The notes beneath the pieces were generated by a model. The model was given only the letters and a program-made list of their open reading frames with translations, did not search any database and was not told the DNA's origin. A program made the translations under genes and the position numbers. A stretch of DNA of 64,000 nt. Source: Rhizobium johnstonii 3841 (GTDB taxonomy: Bacteria; Pseudomonadota; Alphaproteobacteria; Rhizobiales; Rhizobiaceae). Shown here in pieces: positions 47,497 to 55,426 of the stretch; the first letter of the stretch is position 1, and every line of letters starts with the position of its first letter. The stretch is from the NCBI RefSeq assembly GCF_000009265.1, contig NC_008380.1, positions 935,501-999,500 on the forward strand, given 5' to 3'.

Positions 47497-48861
47497 ATGA
47501 TGAAATCGGCGGACATAGCTTTCTTGACCGTCGGTCAGAATGAGCTTCAGGCGATGGCCTATACCGATCCGCTGACCGGATTGGGCAACCGCAATCGCAT
47601 GCGGGACAAGGTCTTGCAGATCTCCGCTGAGCGTGCCAGCGATCCGGCCCCCTTCACCATCGGCATCGTCAACCTCGACAGTTTCAAGCCGATCAACGAT
47701 CTGTTCGGCTCGACAGCCGGCGATGAAATCCTCTGTCAGGTCGCCCATCGTCTCAGGGCCTGCATTCCTGACGGCGCGCTGGTCACTCGCCACGATGGCG
47801 ACGAATTCGCCTTCGTGCTGCCGTTGATCTTCGAGCGGGCGAGTGCCGAGAAATTCGGCCAGATGATCCGCGAGGTGCTGTCGGCGCCTTATGACCTTGG
47901 TAACCGCAACGTCCGCCTCTCCGCCTCCCTCGGCTTTTCCATCTATCCCTTCGCCGGAGAGGATTGCGAGGAACTGCTGAAGAGCGCCGAAACCGCCCTC
48001 TACCGTTCCAAGCGCCGCGGCCGCGGCCAGATCACCGTCTATTCGCGCGAGATCGCCCAGGAGATGAAGCGCGCGACGCAGCTGGAGCAGGCGCTCAGAA
48101 ACGCCATCATCTCCGACGCGATCGACGTGCATTTCCAGCCGATCGTTTCGCTGTCCAACAATCAGGTCGTCGGCTTCGAAGCGCTCGCCCGCTGGAACGA
48201 TCCCGATCTCGGCTTCGTGTCGCCCGGCGTCTTCGTGCCGCTGGCCGAAGAGCGCGGCTTCATCGACGCGCTGTCGGAGGCGCTGCTGCGCAAAGCCGCC
48301 GAAGCTGCACTTTCCTGGCCGCGCGAACTCTTCCTGTCGTTCAATCTCTCCTCGGCCCAGCTGATGGATCCGGGCACGAGCAGCAGCGTCCTGTCGATCC
48401 TCGGCCGCGTCGGCTTCGATCCGCATCGCCTGGAGCTGGAGATTACCGAGACGGCGGTGATGAGTTCGGCCGATACCGCCCACCGCATCATAGCCGATCT
48501 GCGCGCCGCCGGTGTGCGCATCTCGCTCGACGATTTCGGCACCGGCCAATCGAGCCTCGGGCGCCTGCGCGACTTCATCTTCGACAAGATCAAGATCGAC
48601 CGCGCCTTCGTCTCGCGCATCAATTCCGATCGCGCCTCCGAACACATCATCAAGGCGATCCTTACGATGTGCGAGGGCTTGGAGCTGGAAGTGGTAGCGG
48701 AAGGCATCGAAGATTATGCCGAGGCGGTAAAGTTGCGCACGCTCGGCTGCGGCATGGGCCAGGGCTATCACTTCGGCCGTCCGGCCGACGGTATCGCCAC
48801 GCTGCGCTTCCTGCACGAAAACTATTACGATCCGACCATGGCGGAGCGGGTCAGCGCATAA
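47497..48861 (+). CDS. GGDEF-EAL protein, probable c-di-GMP phosphodiesterase
   Basis: A 454-residue protein with a short N-terminal stretch, a GGDEF domain (about residues 20-180) and an EAL domain (about 195-445). The GGDEF core reads RHDGDEF, with the first Gly replaced by Asp, and there is no RxxD inhibitory site, so cyclase activity is doubtful. The EAL domain keeps VGFEALARW, ITETAVMSS, DDFGTGQSSL and VAEGIED, so phosphodiesterase activity is likely. No sensor or membrane segment is present. It begins 150 bp after the PAS-receiver gene. Confidence 0.9.
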   Translation: MMKSADIAFLTVGQNELQAMAYTDPLTGLGNRNRMRDKVLQISAERASDPAPFTIGIVNLDSFKPINDLFGSTAGDEILCQVAHRLRACIPDGALVTRHDGDEFAFVLPLIFERASAEKFGQMIREVLSAPYDLGNRNVRLSASLGFSIYPFAGEDCEELLKSAETALYRSKRRGRGQITVYSREIAQEMKRATQLEQALRNAIISDAIDVHFQPIVSLSNNQVVGFEALARWNDPDLGFVSPGVFVPLAEERGFIDALSEALLRKAAEAALSWPRELFLSFNLSSAQLMDPGTSSSVLSILGRVGFDPHRLELEITETAVMSSADTAHRIIADLRAAGVRISLDDFGTGQSSLGRLRDFIFDKIKIDRAFVSRINSDRASEHIIKAILTMCEGLELEVVAEGIEDYAEAVKLRTLGCGMGQGYHFGRPADGIATLRFLHENYYDPTMAERVSA

Positions 48862-48881
48862 AGCGATGGCGCCGCATAAAA

Positions 48882-48907
48882 CGATGGCGCCCCTGGGAGC
48901 GCCATCG
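48882..48907. terminator. Hairpin after the GGDEF-EAL gene
   Basis: The stem CGATGGCGC / GCGCCATCG with an 8-base loop lies between convergent genes. It has no T-run, so factor-independent termination would be weak. Confidence 0.5.
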
Positions 48908-48935
48908 CCTACGCTGCTATACTGCCGCGCACGGA

Positions 48936-49541
48936 TTACTTAGGCGTGGTCGAGCCAGTTGCCGTGGTATCGGTACCGGTCGCAGCCGGAGCCTTTTCGG
49001 CCGACTGCATTGCCAGCGTTTTGAACTCAGGTGCGGCCTTCAGCGATTCAGCCGTTTCGCTGGTCGTCAGCTTGACGCTGCCGTCCTGGGTGTTCTGGGC
49101 GACGGTGATCTTTTCCATCGGGACGGCGACGTTCTTTTCGCCGATGCCAAGAAAGCCGCCGACGCCAACGATTGCGGCAACCATGCCGCCGTCCTTCTTG
49201 AGAATCAGGTCGTTGACGCTGCCGATGCTTTCATTGTTGCCGTTATAGACCGACTGGCCGATATAGGTGTTGGCGCTGACTTGGTCCGGAGATTGTTCCG
49301 TCAGATAGCTGGCCTGAGCCGTATCTGCTGTCGGTGCCGGGGCCGGAGCCTGTGCGGCATCGCCAGCGGGCTTGGTGACATCAGGCGTCATCGGCTTCGG
49401 TGCCGCCGGATCGGCAGGAGCTGCCTGCGTCGGAGCGGCGGGATCCGCCGGTTGCGGTGCCGTCTGCGAGAATGCCGCCGGTGCGAAAGCCGTGGCAAAC
49501 AGTGCGCCAGCGGCAACGGTCGTCAAGAGTTTGCGTGTCAT
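48936..49541 (-). CDS. Secreted PRC-barrel domain protein
   Basis: A 201-residue exported protein: signal peptide residues 1-25 (AAFS), an Ala/Pro-rich flexible linker to about residue 75 (PADPAAPTQAAPADPAAP), a PRC-barrel domain of about 75 residues (YIGQSVYNGNNESIGSVNDL; VGGFLGIGEKNVAVP) and a Thr/Ala-rich tail. The start at 49541 gives a clean signal peptide. PRC-barrels in rhizobia occur in stress- and envelope-related secreted proteins. Function unknown. Confidence 0.85.
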   Translation of the reverse strand: MTRKLLTTVAAGALFATAFAPAAFSQTAPQPADPAAPTQAAPADPAAPKPMTPDVTKPAGDAAQAPAPAPTADTAQASYLTEQSPDQVSANTYIGQSVYNGNNESIGSVNDLILKKDGGMVAAIVGVGGFLGIGEKNVAVPMEKITVAQNTQDGSVKLTTSETAESLKAAPEFKTLAMQSAEKAPAATGTDTTATGSTTPK

Positions 49542-49722
49542 TTCGAACCTACCTTCGTTTTTCCTTAGAGTGATCGCTGACCCGGCAACACCTGTTTCTT
49601 CAGGTCTCCTTGCCGCGCCGGTTCGAAAGGAAAATGGCGGGTGGCGCGATTGGTTCCGGTTGAAAACATGGAAAATTTCTCGATTCTCACGGAACATTTA
49701 TCGAAGCACCGCCGGTGAAACG

Positions 49723-49750
49723 AGAAAAGGCGCCCCGGTCGGGAGCGCCT
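49723..49750 (-). terminator. Terminator of the sugar-acid operon
   Basis: On the minus strand AGGCGC / GCGCCT with an 11-base loop runs into TTTTCTCG, 26 bp after the last gene of the SDR-dgoK-dgoA-lactonase operon. Confidence 0.7.
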
Positions 49751-49775
49751 CTGATGGCCTCGGATCGCCCTGTTT

Positions 49776-50663
49776 TCAGATCACATAGACGGGATCGAAC
49801 ACGCCTTTGACGTCGATGCCGAGTTCCAGCAGCGCGCCGGCGCTCGGCTGGGCCGAACGCGCATCCTCATCCAGCCCTTCCCAGGCGGTCGTTACCGCAA
49901 GCCGGTCGGCGTTGACGCCGATGAAGGCAGGGCAGGAGGGCTGGACGGCAGGAACCATATAGCGCGAGATGCGCAGACCGTCCGGACTATAGCGGTCGAC
50001 GACGCCGGCGCCCCAGCGCGCATTCCACAGATAGCCGTCGGCATCGACCACCGAGCCGTCGATGCTGCCGGGCTCGTCCATGCTGTCGACGAGCACGATC
50101 GGCTCGCCCGAGGGGAGGCCGGTCAACGGATCGACCATGACGCGCATCAGCCGGTTGATGCGGGAATCCGTATAATAGCCGATCGTGCCGTCGGGCGAGA
50201 AGCAGATCGAATTCGGGATGCTGATGCCGTTGAAGATCTTCGTCACCTTGCCGCTGGCGACATGGTAGATGGCGCCGGCCTGGTTTTCCGCCCGCTTGCT
50301 CATCGTGCCGATCCAAAGCGCACCCGAAGGATGGGTGCGGCCGTCGTTCGAGCGGTTTTCCGGCCTGTCGTTTTCGAGCGCGGCGTAGAAGGTGAGGTTG
50401 CCGCTTGCCACATCGCGTACGAAAAGCCCTTCTTCCGTCGCGATCAGCTGCCGCCCGGCGTCGATACGGGCAAGCACGCTTGCCATCACAGGCAGCGGAT
50501 GCACCTTCTTCGCAGCCGTCGAAAGATTGAGTTCGTGCAGTTCTTTGCCGAGGATGTTGAACCACCAGACGGTATTGCTGTCCGGATCATAGGTCGGGCC
50601 TTCACCGAGAACGGAATTGGTATTGCAAAGTGTTTTGCCCTCGAACTCATAAATATCGGTCAT
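49776..50663 (-). CDS. SMP-30/gluconolactonase family sugar lactonase
   Basis: A 295-residue six-bladed beta-propeller metallo-lactonase. Metal ligands are suggested by the Glu in LGEGPTYDPD, the Asn in NDGRTHPSGALW, the Asn in SIPNSICFSPDG and the Asp in VVDADGYLWNARW. It hydrolyses an aldonolactone to the free acid. In this operon, the likely substrate is galactonolactone (or a related sugar lactone) produced by the SDR dehydrogenase upstream. Overlaps dgoA by four bases. Confidence 0.9.
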   Translation of the reverse strand: MTDIYEFEGKTLCNTNSVLGEGPTYDPDSNTVWWFNILGKELHELNLSTAAKKVHPLPVMASVLARIDAGRQLIATEEGLFVRDVASGNLTFYAALENDRPENRSNDGRTHPSGALWIGTMSKRAENQAGAIYHVASGKVTKIFNGISIPNSICFSPDGTIGYYTDSRINRLMRVMVDPLTGLPSGEPIVLVDSMDEPGSIDGSVVDADGYLWNARWGAGVVDRYSPDGLRISRYMVPAVQPSCPAFIGVNADRLAVTTAWEGLDEDARSAQPSAGALLELGIDVKGVFDPVYVI

Positions 50664-51301
50664 ACGTTCACGCTCCCAATGGCTGCATCATAGGCGTAAA
50701 TGGTCGCCTTGGCGCGCTCGGCAACCTCTGACGCGGTCATTCCTGGCTTGTAGATGCTGGTGCCGAGGCCGAAGGAGAAGATGCCGGCCTTGGTATAATC
50801 GCCGAAATTCTTGTCCGAGACACCGCCGACGGCGGCAATCGTGAGCTCCGGCGGCAGGATTGCCCGGATCGCCGTAATGCCGGAAGGGCCAAGCACGCTG
50901 GCCGGAAAGAATTTGAGACCGGTGGCGCCGGCGCGCGCAGCCGCTAGCGCCTCCGTCGGCGTAAAGACGCCCGGCATCGTCACCATGCCGTAGTCGCGCG
51001 CCCGGATGATCACCTCGGGCTCGACATTCGGGGTGACCAGCAGCTTGCCGCCGGCCGCATGCAGGCTGTCGACCGCCTCGACGGTCAGCACCGTGCCGGC
51101 GCCGATCAGCACTTCGGCCGGCGCCATCTTCGCGGCGATCTCGATGGATTTGAACGGCTCCGGCGAGTTGAGCGGGATCTCGATCGCCGTCAGGCCATTT
51201 TCGATCAGAGCGCCGACAACGCTTTCGGTCTCGTCGGGCCGGATGCCGCGAAGGATGGCGATCAGCGGGCGCTTCATGTCGGGGAAGGGGATACGGTTCA
51301 T
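50660..51301 (-). CDS. dgoA: 2-dehydro-3-deoxy-6-phosphogalactonate aldolase
   Basis: A 213-residue class I aldolase that splits KDPGal to pyruvate and glyceraldehyde-3-phosphate. The Schiff-base Lys is in TGLKFFPAS; the catalytic Glu lies in LTAIEIPLNSPEP, and LIGAGTVLTVEAV is typical of the KDPG/KDPGal group. The start at 51301 (MNRIPFPD) is used; the longer frame extends into dgoK. 13 bp after dgoK. Confidence 0.92.
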   Translation of the reverse strand: MNRIPFPDMKRPLIAILRGIRPDETESVVGALIENGLTAIEIPLNSPEPFKSIEIAAKMAPAEVLIGAGTVLTVEAVDSLHAAGGKLLVTPNVEPEVIIRARDYGMVTMPGVFTPTEALAAARAGATGLKFFPASVLGPSGITAIRAILPPELTIAAVGGVSDKNFGDYTKAGIFSFGLGTSIYKPGMTASEVAERAKATIYAYDAAIGSVNV

Positions 51302-51314
51302 CGTGTCAGCTTTC

Positions 51315-52232
51315 TCAGTTCGGCCAGATGGCTTCGGCGGCGGCCGAAAGCCCGCGGCGCACGGCAGCGTCGGCGTCGATGGCGGTGAAGGCAAGGGAGA
51401 GGGTTCTGAAGGCCTGTTCGTAGAGCGCCTGCAGGCGCCCGGAGGCGACGAGGGTGATGGTGGTGCCGTTTGCCGCATCCTGCAGCGCCCCGGCGATTTC
51501 GAGGCCGATCAGCGTACCGGAAAGCCGGGCTTGCGCGGCAGCGGCGGATATCCCGTGCAGGAGTTGGCCGGAGCGGGCGGCAAAGAGCAGGTTGGAGGCA
51601 AGGGCCGGGCGTGCGAAAACGGCCGAGACCGCCGCCTCGAAGGCGGCCGCATCCGCCGGCTGCTCTTCCGCACCGGTAACGGCATGCGAAAGGATCGTGT
51701 GTTTGCTGATGACGTCGAAAAGCTCGCCGGTCATGAAGGTCGAAAAGCCGGTCACCTTGCTGTCCGTCACATGCACCCATTTCGAATGCGTGCCGGGCAT
51801 GCAGACCGCCTGCGCGCCCGAGCTTGCACGGCCGAGCGCGCCGAGAAGCTGGGTTTCCTCGCCGCGCATGACGTCGGGCCTCGCTATGTCCCGCTGGGCA
51901 AGGCCCGGCAGGATACGGATGTCGCGGCTTTCGCCGGGCACGGAGACCGCCCCGGTCAGGATCGAGGCGAGCGGCGCCGGCACATCGATATAACCGGCCT
52001 CGACCCAGCCCTGCCTGGCGCCGGCCATGCCGCAGACGATGACCGGCAGGTTTTCCGGCGCCTCGATGGCGGTGAGATGGCCGGCAAGCACGGCGGAAAA
52101 GCCGGTCTTTGCCGCGCTCGTCATGCCTTCGCCGCTGCGGCGTTCGGCAAGGACGGTGCCGTCCCTGCCGATCAGCCAGAGCCGAAAGCTGCTGGTGCCC
52201 CAGTCCACCGCGACATAAGCGGGATTTGTCAT
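51315..52232 (-). CDS. dgoK: 2-dehydro-3-deoxygalactonokinase
   Basis: A 305-residue kinase forming KDPGal from 2-keto-3-deoxygalactonate. AVDWGTSSFRLW is the ATP phosphate-1 motif and GMAGARQGWVEAGY and CMPGTHSKWVHV are DgoK hallmarks. Its ATG overlaps the stop codon of the SDR gene by one base (TAATG). Produces the substrate of the adjacent aldolase. Confidence 0.93.
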   Translation of the reverse strand: MTNPAYVAVDWGTSSFRLWLIGRDGTVLAERRSGEGMTSAAKTGFSAVLAGHLTAIEAPENLPVIVCGMAGARQGWVEAGYIDVPAPLASILTGAVSVPGESRDIRILPGLAQRDIARPDVMRGEETQLLGALGRASSGAQAVCMPGTHSKWVHVTDSKVTGFSTFMTGELFDVISKHTILSHAVTGAEEQPADAAAFEAAVSAVFARPALASNLLFAARSGQLLHGISAAAAQARLSGTLIGLEIAGALQDAANGTTITLVASGRLQALYEQAFRTLSLAFTAIDADAAVRRGLSAAAEAIWPN

Positions 52233-53005
52233 TACAGAACGCCTCCATCGACAATCAGGGACTGCGCGGTCATCGCCGCCGCACAGTCGGATGCTAGAAA
52301 CAGGCAGGGACCGACGATCGCATCGGGTTTGAGCGCGACCTTCAGGCACTGGTCCTCGACCGAGCGCGCAATGCTCTCCTCGGTGAGCCAGTGCTGCATC
52401 TGCCGCTCGGTGACCACCATGCCGGGCAGGATGCAGTTGACCCGGATGTTCTCCGGCCCGAGCCTGCCCGCCAGGCTCTTCGTCAGCCCGACGACCGCCG
52501 CCTTGGCTGCCGCATAGGCGGGAAAACCGCCCATGTTCAGCTTGAAGGCGATCGACGACATATTGATGATCGCCCCGCCGCCGGCCGTCCGCATCGACGG
52601 CACGACTGCCTGCGAGGTGAAGAACACATGCTTGAGGTTGACCGCCTGATTGTTGTCCCAATAGGCCTCGGTCACCGCGTCGAATTCATGACGGTCGTCC
52701 CAGGCGGCATTGTTGACCAGCACGCGGATCGGCCCCGAGCTGGCAATGACGCTATCGACCGTGTGCCGGATCGCCGCGATGTCGCGCAGATCGGCATGGT
52801 AAAAGGAGACCGGATGCGCCGTCTCCCGCGACAGCCTTTCGGCCAGTTCGCGGCCGGCGGCCTCGGCGATATCGATGAACGAGACCTTGGCGCCCTGGCG
52901 CGCGAAACCTTCGACGATCGCAGCACCGATGCCCGATCCGCCGCCGGTCACCAGCACGGCGCGGTCTTTGAACTCTGGAAATTGTGCTGCTGGCATCATG
53001 TTCAC
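52232..53005 (-). CDS. SDR dehydrogenase, probable galactose dehydrogenase
   Basis: A 257-residue NAD(P)-dependent short-chain dehydrogenase. GGGSGIGAA is the cofactor loop, NNAAWDD the NNAG-like motif, and Ser in MSSIAF with YAAAK form the catalytic triad. Position at the head of the operon with lactonase, dgoK and dgoA fits oxidation of D-galactose (or L-arabinose/fucose-type sugars) to the lactone in a De Ley-Doudoroff route. The exact sugar is inferred. Homologous order exists in Sinorhizobium meliloti (recollection). Confidence 0.85.
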   Translation of the reverse strand: MNMMPAAQFPEFKDRAVLVTGGGSGIGAAIVEGFARQGAKVSFIDIAEAAGRELAERLSRETAHPVSFYHADLRDIAAIRHTVDSVIASSGPIRVLVNNAAWDDRHEFDAVTEAYWDNNQAVNLKHVFFTSQAVVPSMRTAGGGAIINMSSIAFKLNMGGFPAYAAAKAAVVGLTKSLAGRLGPENIRVNCILPGMVVTERQMQHWLTEESIARSVEDQCLKVALKPDAIVGPCLFLASDCAAAMTAQSLIVDGGVL

Positions 53006-53029
53006 CGTCGCCTCCCGACCGTATCATTG

Positions 53030-53065
53030 TTCCATTATTTGGAACTTAATTTGACTATATGGAAT
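53030..53065. promoter_or_regulatory. Candidate IclR operators between SDR and IclR genes
   Basis: TTCCATTATTTGGAA (53030-53044) is a palindrome with 5-bp arms; a second related site TGGAATTATCGAATTA follows about 15 bp later. The 100-bp gap between the divergent SDR and IclR genes is A+T-rich. TTCCA-N5-TGGAA-type sites are typical for IclR-family repressors. Confidence 0.55.
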
Positions 53066-53107
53066 TATCGAATTACACTGCCCTTTCTGTCAAGGGCGGA
53101 CGAGGCG

Positions 53108-53905
53108 ATGAATTCAAACGGCGAAAGCACGGCACAGGCACGCGAGACCGGCACGCTCGGCAAACTGATGGTTCTGCTCGATCTCGTCACCCATGCCGAT
53201 GCGCCGCTGCGTTTCACCGATATCCTGGCCCTTGCCGGCCAGCCACGCGGCACGCTGCATCGCCAGCTCACCCATCTGGTGGAGGAGGGGCTGCTCGAGC
53301 TCGATGGCGACGGCCGTTATGCGCCCGGCCTGCGCCTGCTCGATTTCGCCGCGCGCAGCTGGGCGCGCAACGAATTCCGCCTGATTGCCGAACCGCATCT
53401 TCGAGATCTGCAGCAGGCAACCGGCGAGACAGTCCATCTCGGCGTCCTCAGGGGGCAGTCGATCATCTATCTCGACAAGGTCGAGGGCCGTCAGCCGGTG
53501 CGCATGTATTCGCAGATCGGCAATGCCTCGCCCTGTTATTGTACCGGCGTCGGCAAAGCTGCCCTTTCGCTGCTGCCGGCCGAAAGCCTCGTCGATCTGC
53601 TTGCCGGCCTGAGCTTCACCAGCTTTACCGCCTCGACCCATATCTCTGCCGAAACGCTGCTTGCCGAAATCCGCGAGATTGCCGATCAGGGTTATGCTTT
53701 CGACCGCGAGGAGCATGAGGCCGGCATCCGCTGCGTTGCCGCCCCCGTCTGGTCGGAGGATCGGACCTTTATGGGTGGCATTTCGATTACCGGCCCGGCC
53801 TATCGCTTGTCGATGGAACTTCTGCACCAATGGTCCGTTCCCGTTCAGTTGGCGGCTGGAAGGATCATGGAAGGCATGCGCATCCGTCTCGGTCCGCGCC
53901 GCTGA
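53108..53905 (+). CDS. IclR-family transcriptional regulator
   Basis: A 265-residue regulator: winged helix (about residues 16-75, LRFTDILALAGQPRGTLHRQL) and an IclR effector domain (85-260) with GETVHLGVLRGQSIIYLDKV, SPCYCTGVGKAALS and REEHEAGIRCVAAPV. ATG 53108 is used; the longer frame lies over the SDR gene. Divergent from the sugar operon and very likely its repressor, relieved by a pathway intermediate. Confidence 0.92.
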   Translation: MNSNGESTAQARETGTLGKLMVLLDLVTHADAPLRFTDILALAGQPRGTLHRQLTHLVEEGLLELDGDGRYAPGLRLLDFAARSWARNEFRLIAEPHLRDLQQATGETVHLGVLRGQSIIYLDKVEGRQPVRMYSQIGNASPCYCTGVGKAALSLLPAESLVDLLAGLSFTSFTASTHISAETLLAEIREIADQGYAFDREEHEAGIRCVAAPVWSEDRTFMGGISITGPAYRLSMELLHQWSVPVQLAAGRIMEGMRIRLGPRR

Positions 53906-54157
53906 GGGAAAATCACAATCGGCCCGCTGGTGGACGCGATCGCAGAGCATGCTTATGATGAGCGCGATATTGAGATTTGCCGACGAATCACCACAACTAG
54001 AACGGTCCGCGAAATCTACAACCAGTCACCGGCCGAACGCTCAACGCTGAAGCCGATTCCACCAGCGATCGTCGTTCCCCGATGCAATCGAAACGCCCAT
54101 GGCGGGCAGGTTTCGCAAACGGTTTGCCGGCCGCTGTGCCGAAGATGAAGAAATGTG

Positions 54158-54892
54158 ATGGCACCCTTGTCGCAAACATCCACGGAAGAAGACGACTATG
54201 TTCAGGAAATAGCGGGCCTGAAGACCCAGTTCGATATTTTCCGTTTCATGAAACGGGTGACGGAAGCCTATCGCAGCCGCGCCTTCATGGTCCTCAACCT
54301 GCCGCCGATCACCTCCTTCGATCTTCAGGGCAGCACCGTCATCACCAGCTGGCCGGCCGAGCTTCTGGCTCTCTACGACCAGGAAGGCCTGATGGTGAAC
54401 AGCCCGGTTCTGAGGCGTCTCAGAACATCCGCGCGGCCCTTCTTCTACGACATGTCGCGCCAGAACTGGTCGAGGGACGACGGCAAGTCCATTCTCGTCG
54501 CCTCCCTGTTCGAACGTTTCAAGATGATGCGCTGCGCCTATTTCCCGACGCATGAGCCCTCCGGCCTGCGCGGTGCCGTCTCTTTCGCCGGCGACCGCGA
54601 ACCCTTCAGTTCGGCCGAGATGCGCGAGCTGTGCTACATCGCCATCCACGTCTTCGACAGGCTGGCCGAGATCCGCAACCTCGATACGCGCATGACGGAC
54701 ACGCTGACCGACCGCGAGATCGATTGCCTCAACTGGACGGCGGCCGGCAAGACCAGTGCCGAAATCGCCGAAATCCTGACGCTGTCCGAACATACGGTCA
54801 ATCACTACCTCAACCGCGCCACCAAGAAGCTCGACACGGTCAACCGCACCCAGGCCGTCGCCAAGGCGCTGCGCATCGGCCTGATCAAATAA
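54158..54892 (+). CDS. LuxR-family regulator, orphan
   Basis: A 244-residue regulator. Residues about 20-165 have the autoinducer-binding fold and 176-240 a LuxR helix-turn-helix (LTDREIDCLNWTAAGKTSAEI). In the ligand pocket PAELLALYDQEGLMVNSPV, the usual Trp is Leu, the second Tyr is Leu and the acyl-homoserine-lactone-contacting Asp is Asn. No luxI gene is in the window. An ATG at 54158 follows a GTG at 54155. Likely an orphan regulator that does not bind a standard AHL. The 250 bp before it have no convincing gene. Confidence 0.87.
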   Translation: MAPLSQTSTEEDDYVQEIAGLKTQFDIFRFMKRVTEAYRSRAFMVLNLPPITSFDLQGSTVITSWPAELLALYDQEGLMVNSPVLRRLRTSARPFFYDMSRQNWSRDDGKSILVASLFERFKMMRCAYFPTHEPSGLRGAVSFAGDREPFSSAEMRELCYIAIHVFDRLAEIRNLDTRMTDTLTDREIDCLNWTAAGKTSAEIAEILTLSEHTVNHYLNRATKKLDTVNRTQAVAKALRIGLIK

Positions 54893-55001
54893 GTTGCAAA
54901 AAACAACCGATGGCTTTCGAAGCCGCCCAGCGCGTAGGCATATCTTTCCTGCTGAGAGGCTGTCGCAAGCGCTTTTGCGCTGTTTTTCCTGATTTTCCAT
55001 C

Positions 55002-55018
55002 TGGCACGCTTTCTGCAT
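55002..55018 (+). promoter_or_regulatory. Sigma-54 (RpoN) promoter
   Basis: TGGCACG-N4-CTGCA: the GG at 55003-55004 and GC at 55015-55016 are 10 bp apart, with only one mismatch to the TGGCACG-N4-TTGCA consensus. About 25 bp upstream CGCAAGCGCTTTTGCG (54964-54979) is a palindrome that could bind an activator such as NtrC. Transcription should start near 55027 towards mrp. Confidence 0.65.
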
Positions 55019-55026
55019 CTCTTCTG

Positions 55027-55354
55027 CGAGAGGTCCAGAGGGGACTTTGAGACCAGCGCCAGGAAATGGCGCGGCCGACACACCGCTGCCCGACGCCGAT
55101 GCCGCTTTTCTCCCGGCTCTTCGGTGTCGGCGGCGGTTGTTGCGTTTTGGCACCGCTTCTTACCCGGCTGTCTGCGATTTCGTCTTCCCCGTTCACTTTT
55201 CGCTGGTCTTTTTTTCGGCTTGCTCTAGTTCGCCCCTGATTGCGCCGGTTCTCGGGGAGACCGTTGCGGCCATCAGGGCGAAAGCCCGGCGGACTTGATG
55301 GCCGCAACGGATTGCCAATTCTCCCCGGCGCTCTTTTGGTGCGCCGGATTTTCC
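55027..55354 (+). ncRNA. Candidate structured RNA between luxR and mrp
   Basis: No protein-coding frame here has domain character, but the sequence folds strongly: GCGCCA-ggaaa-TGGCGC (55056-55072); CCGACGCCG with CGGTGTCGG (55090-55130); and a perfect 15-bp stem CCGTTGCGGCCATCA / TGATGGCCGCAACGG (55261-55310) that contains GGGC-GAAA-GCCC. It starts just after the sigma-54 promoter and ends at an intrinsic terminator, giving a predicted RNA of about 330 nt. It may be a nitrogen- or carbon-responsive small RNA or an attenuated mrp leader. Not RNase P RNA or tmRNA by motif. Confidence 0.45.
55325..55354 (+). terminator. Intrinsic terminator ahead of mrp
   Basis: CCGGCGC (55325-55331) and GCGCCGG (55341-55347) form a perfect 7-bp stem followed by ATTTTCC, 73 bp before the mrp start. 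No plus-strand gene ends here. Confidence 0.6.
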
Positions 55355-55426
55355 TCCCGATGATTTTGTTTGGCGAAGGCTTCCGTCTCCACTATCTGTG
55401 ATCTGAAAAGAAGCAGTGAGGGTGGA

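Noticed and set aside
53930..54148. 72-codon frame before the luxR gene
   Set aside because: GTG start, no ribosome site, no domain. The first half has protein-like composition, so a gene relic is possible but not supportable.
55027..55354. RNase P RNA, tmRNA or 6S RNA
   Set aside because: None of the conserved sequence blocks of these RNAs was found; only structure and promoter/terminator context support an RNA.
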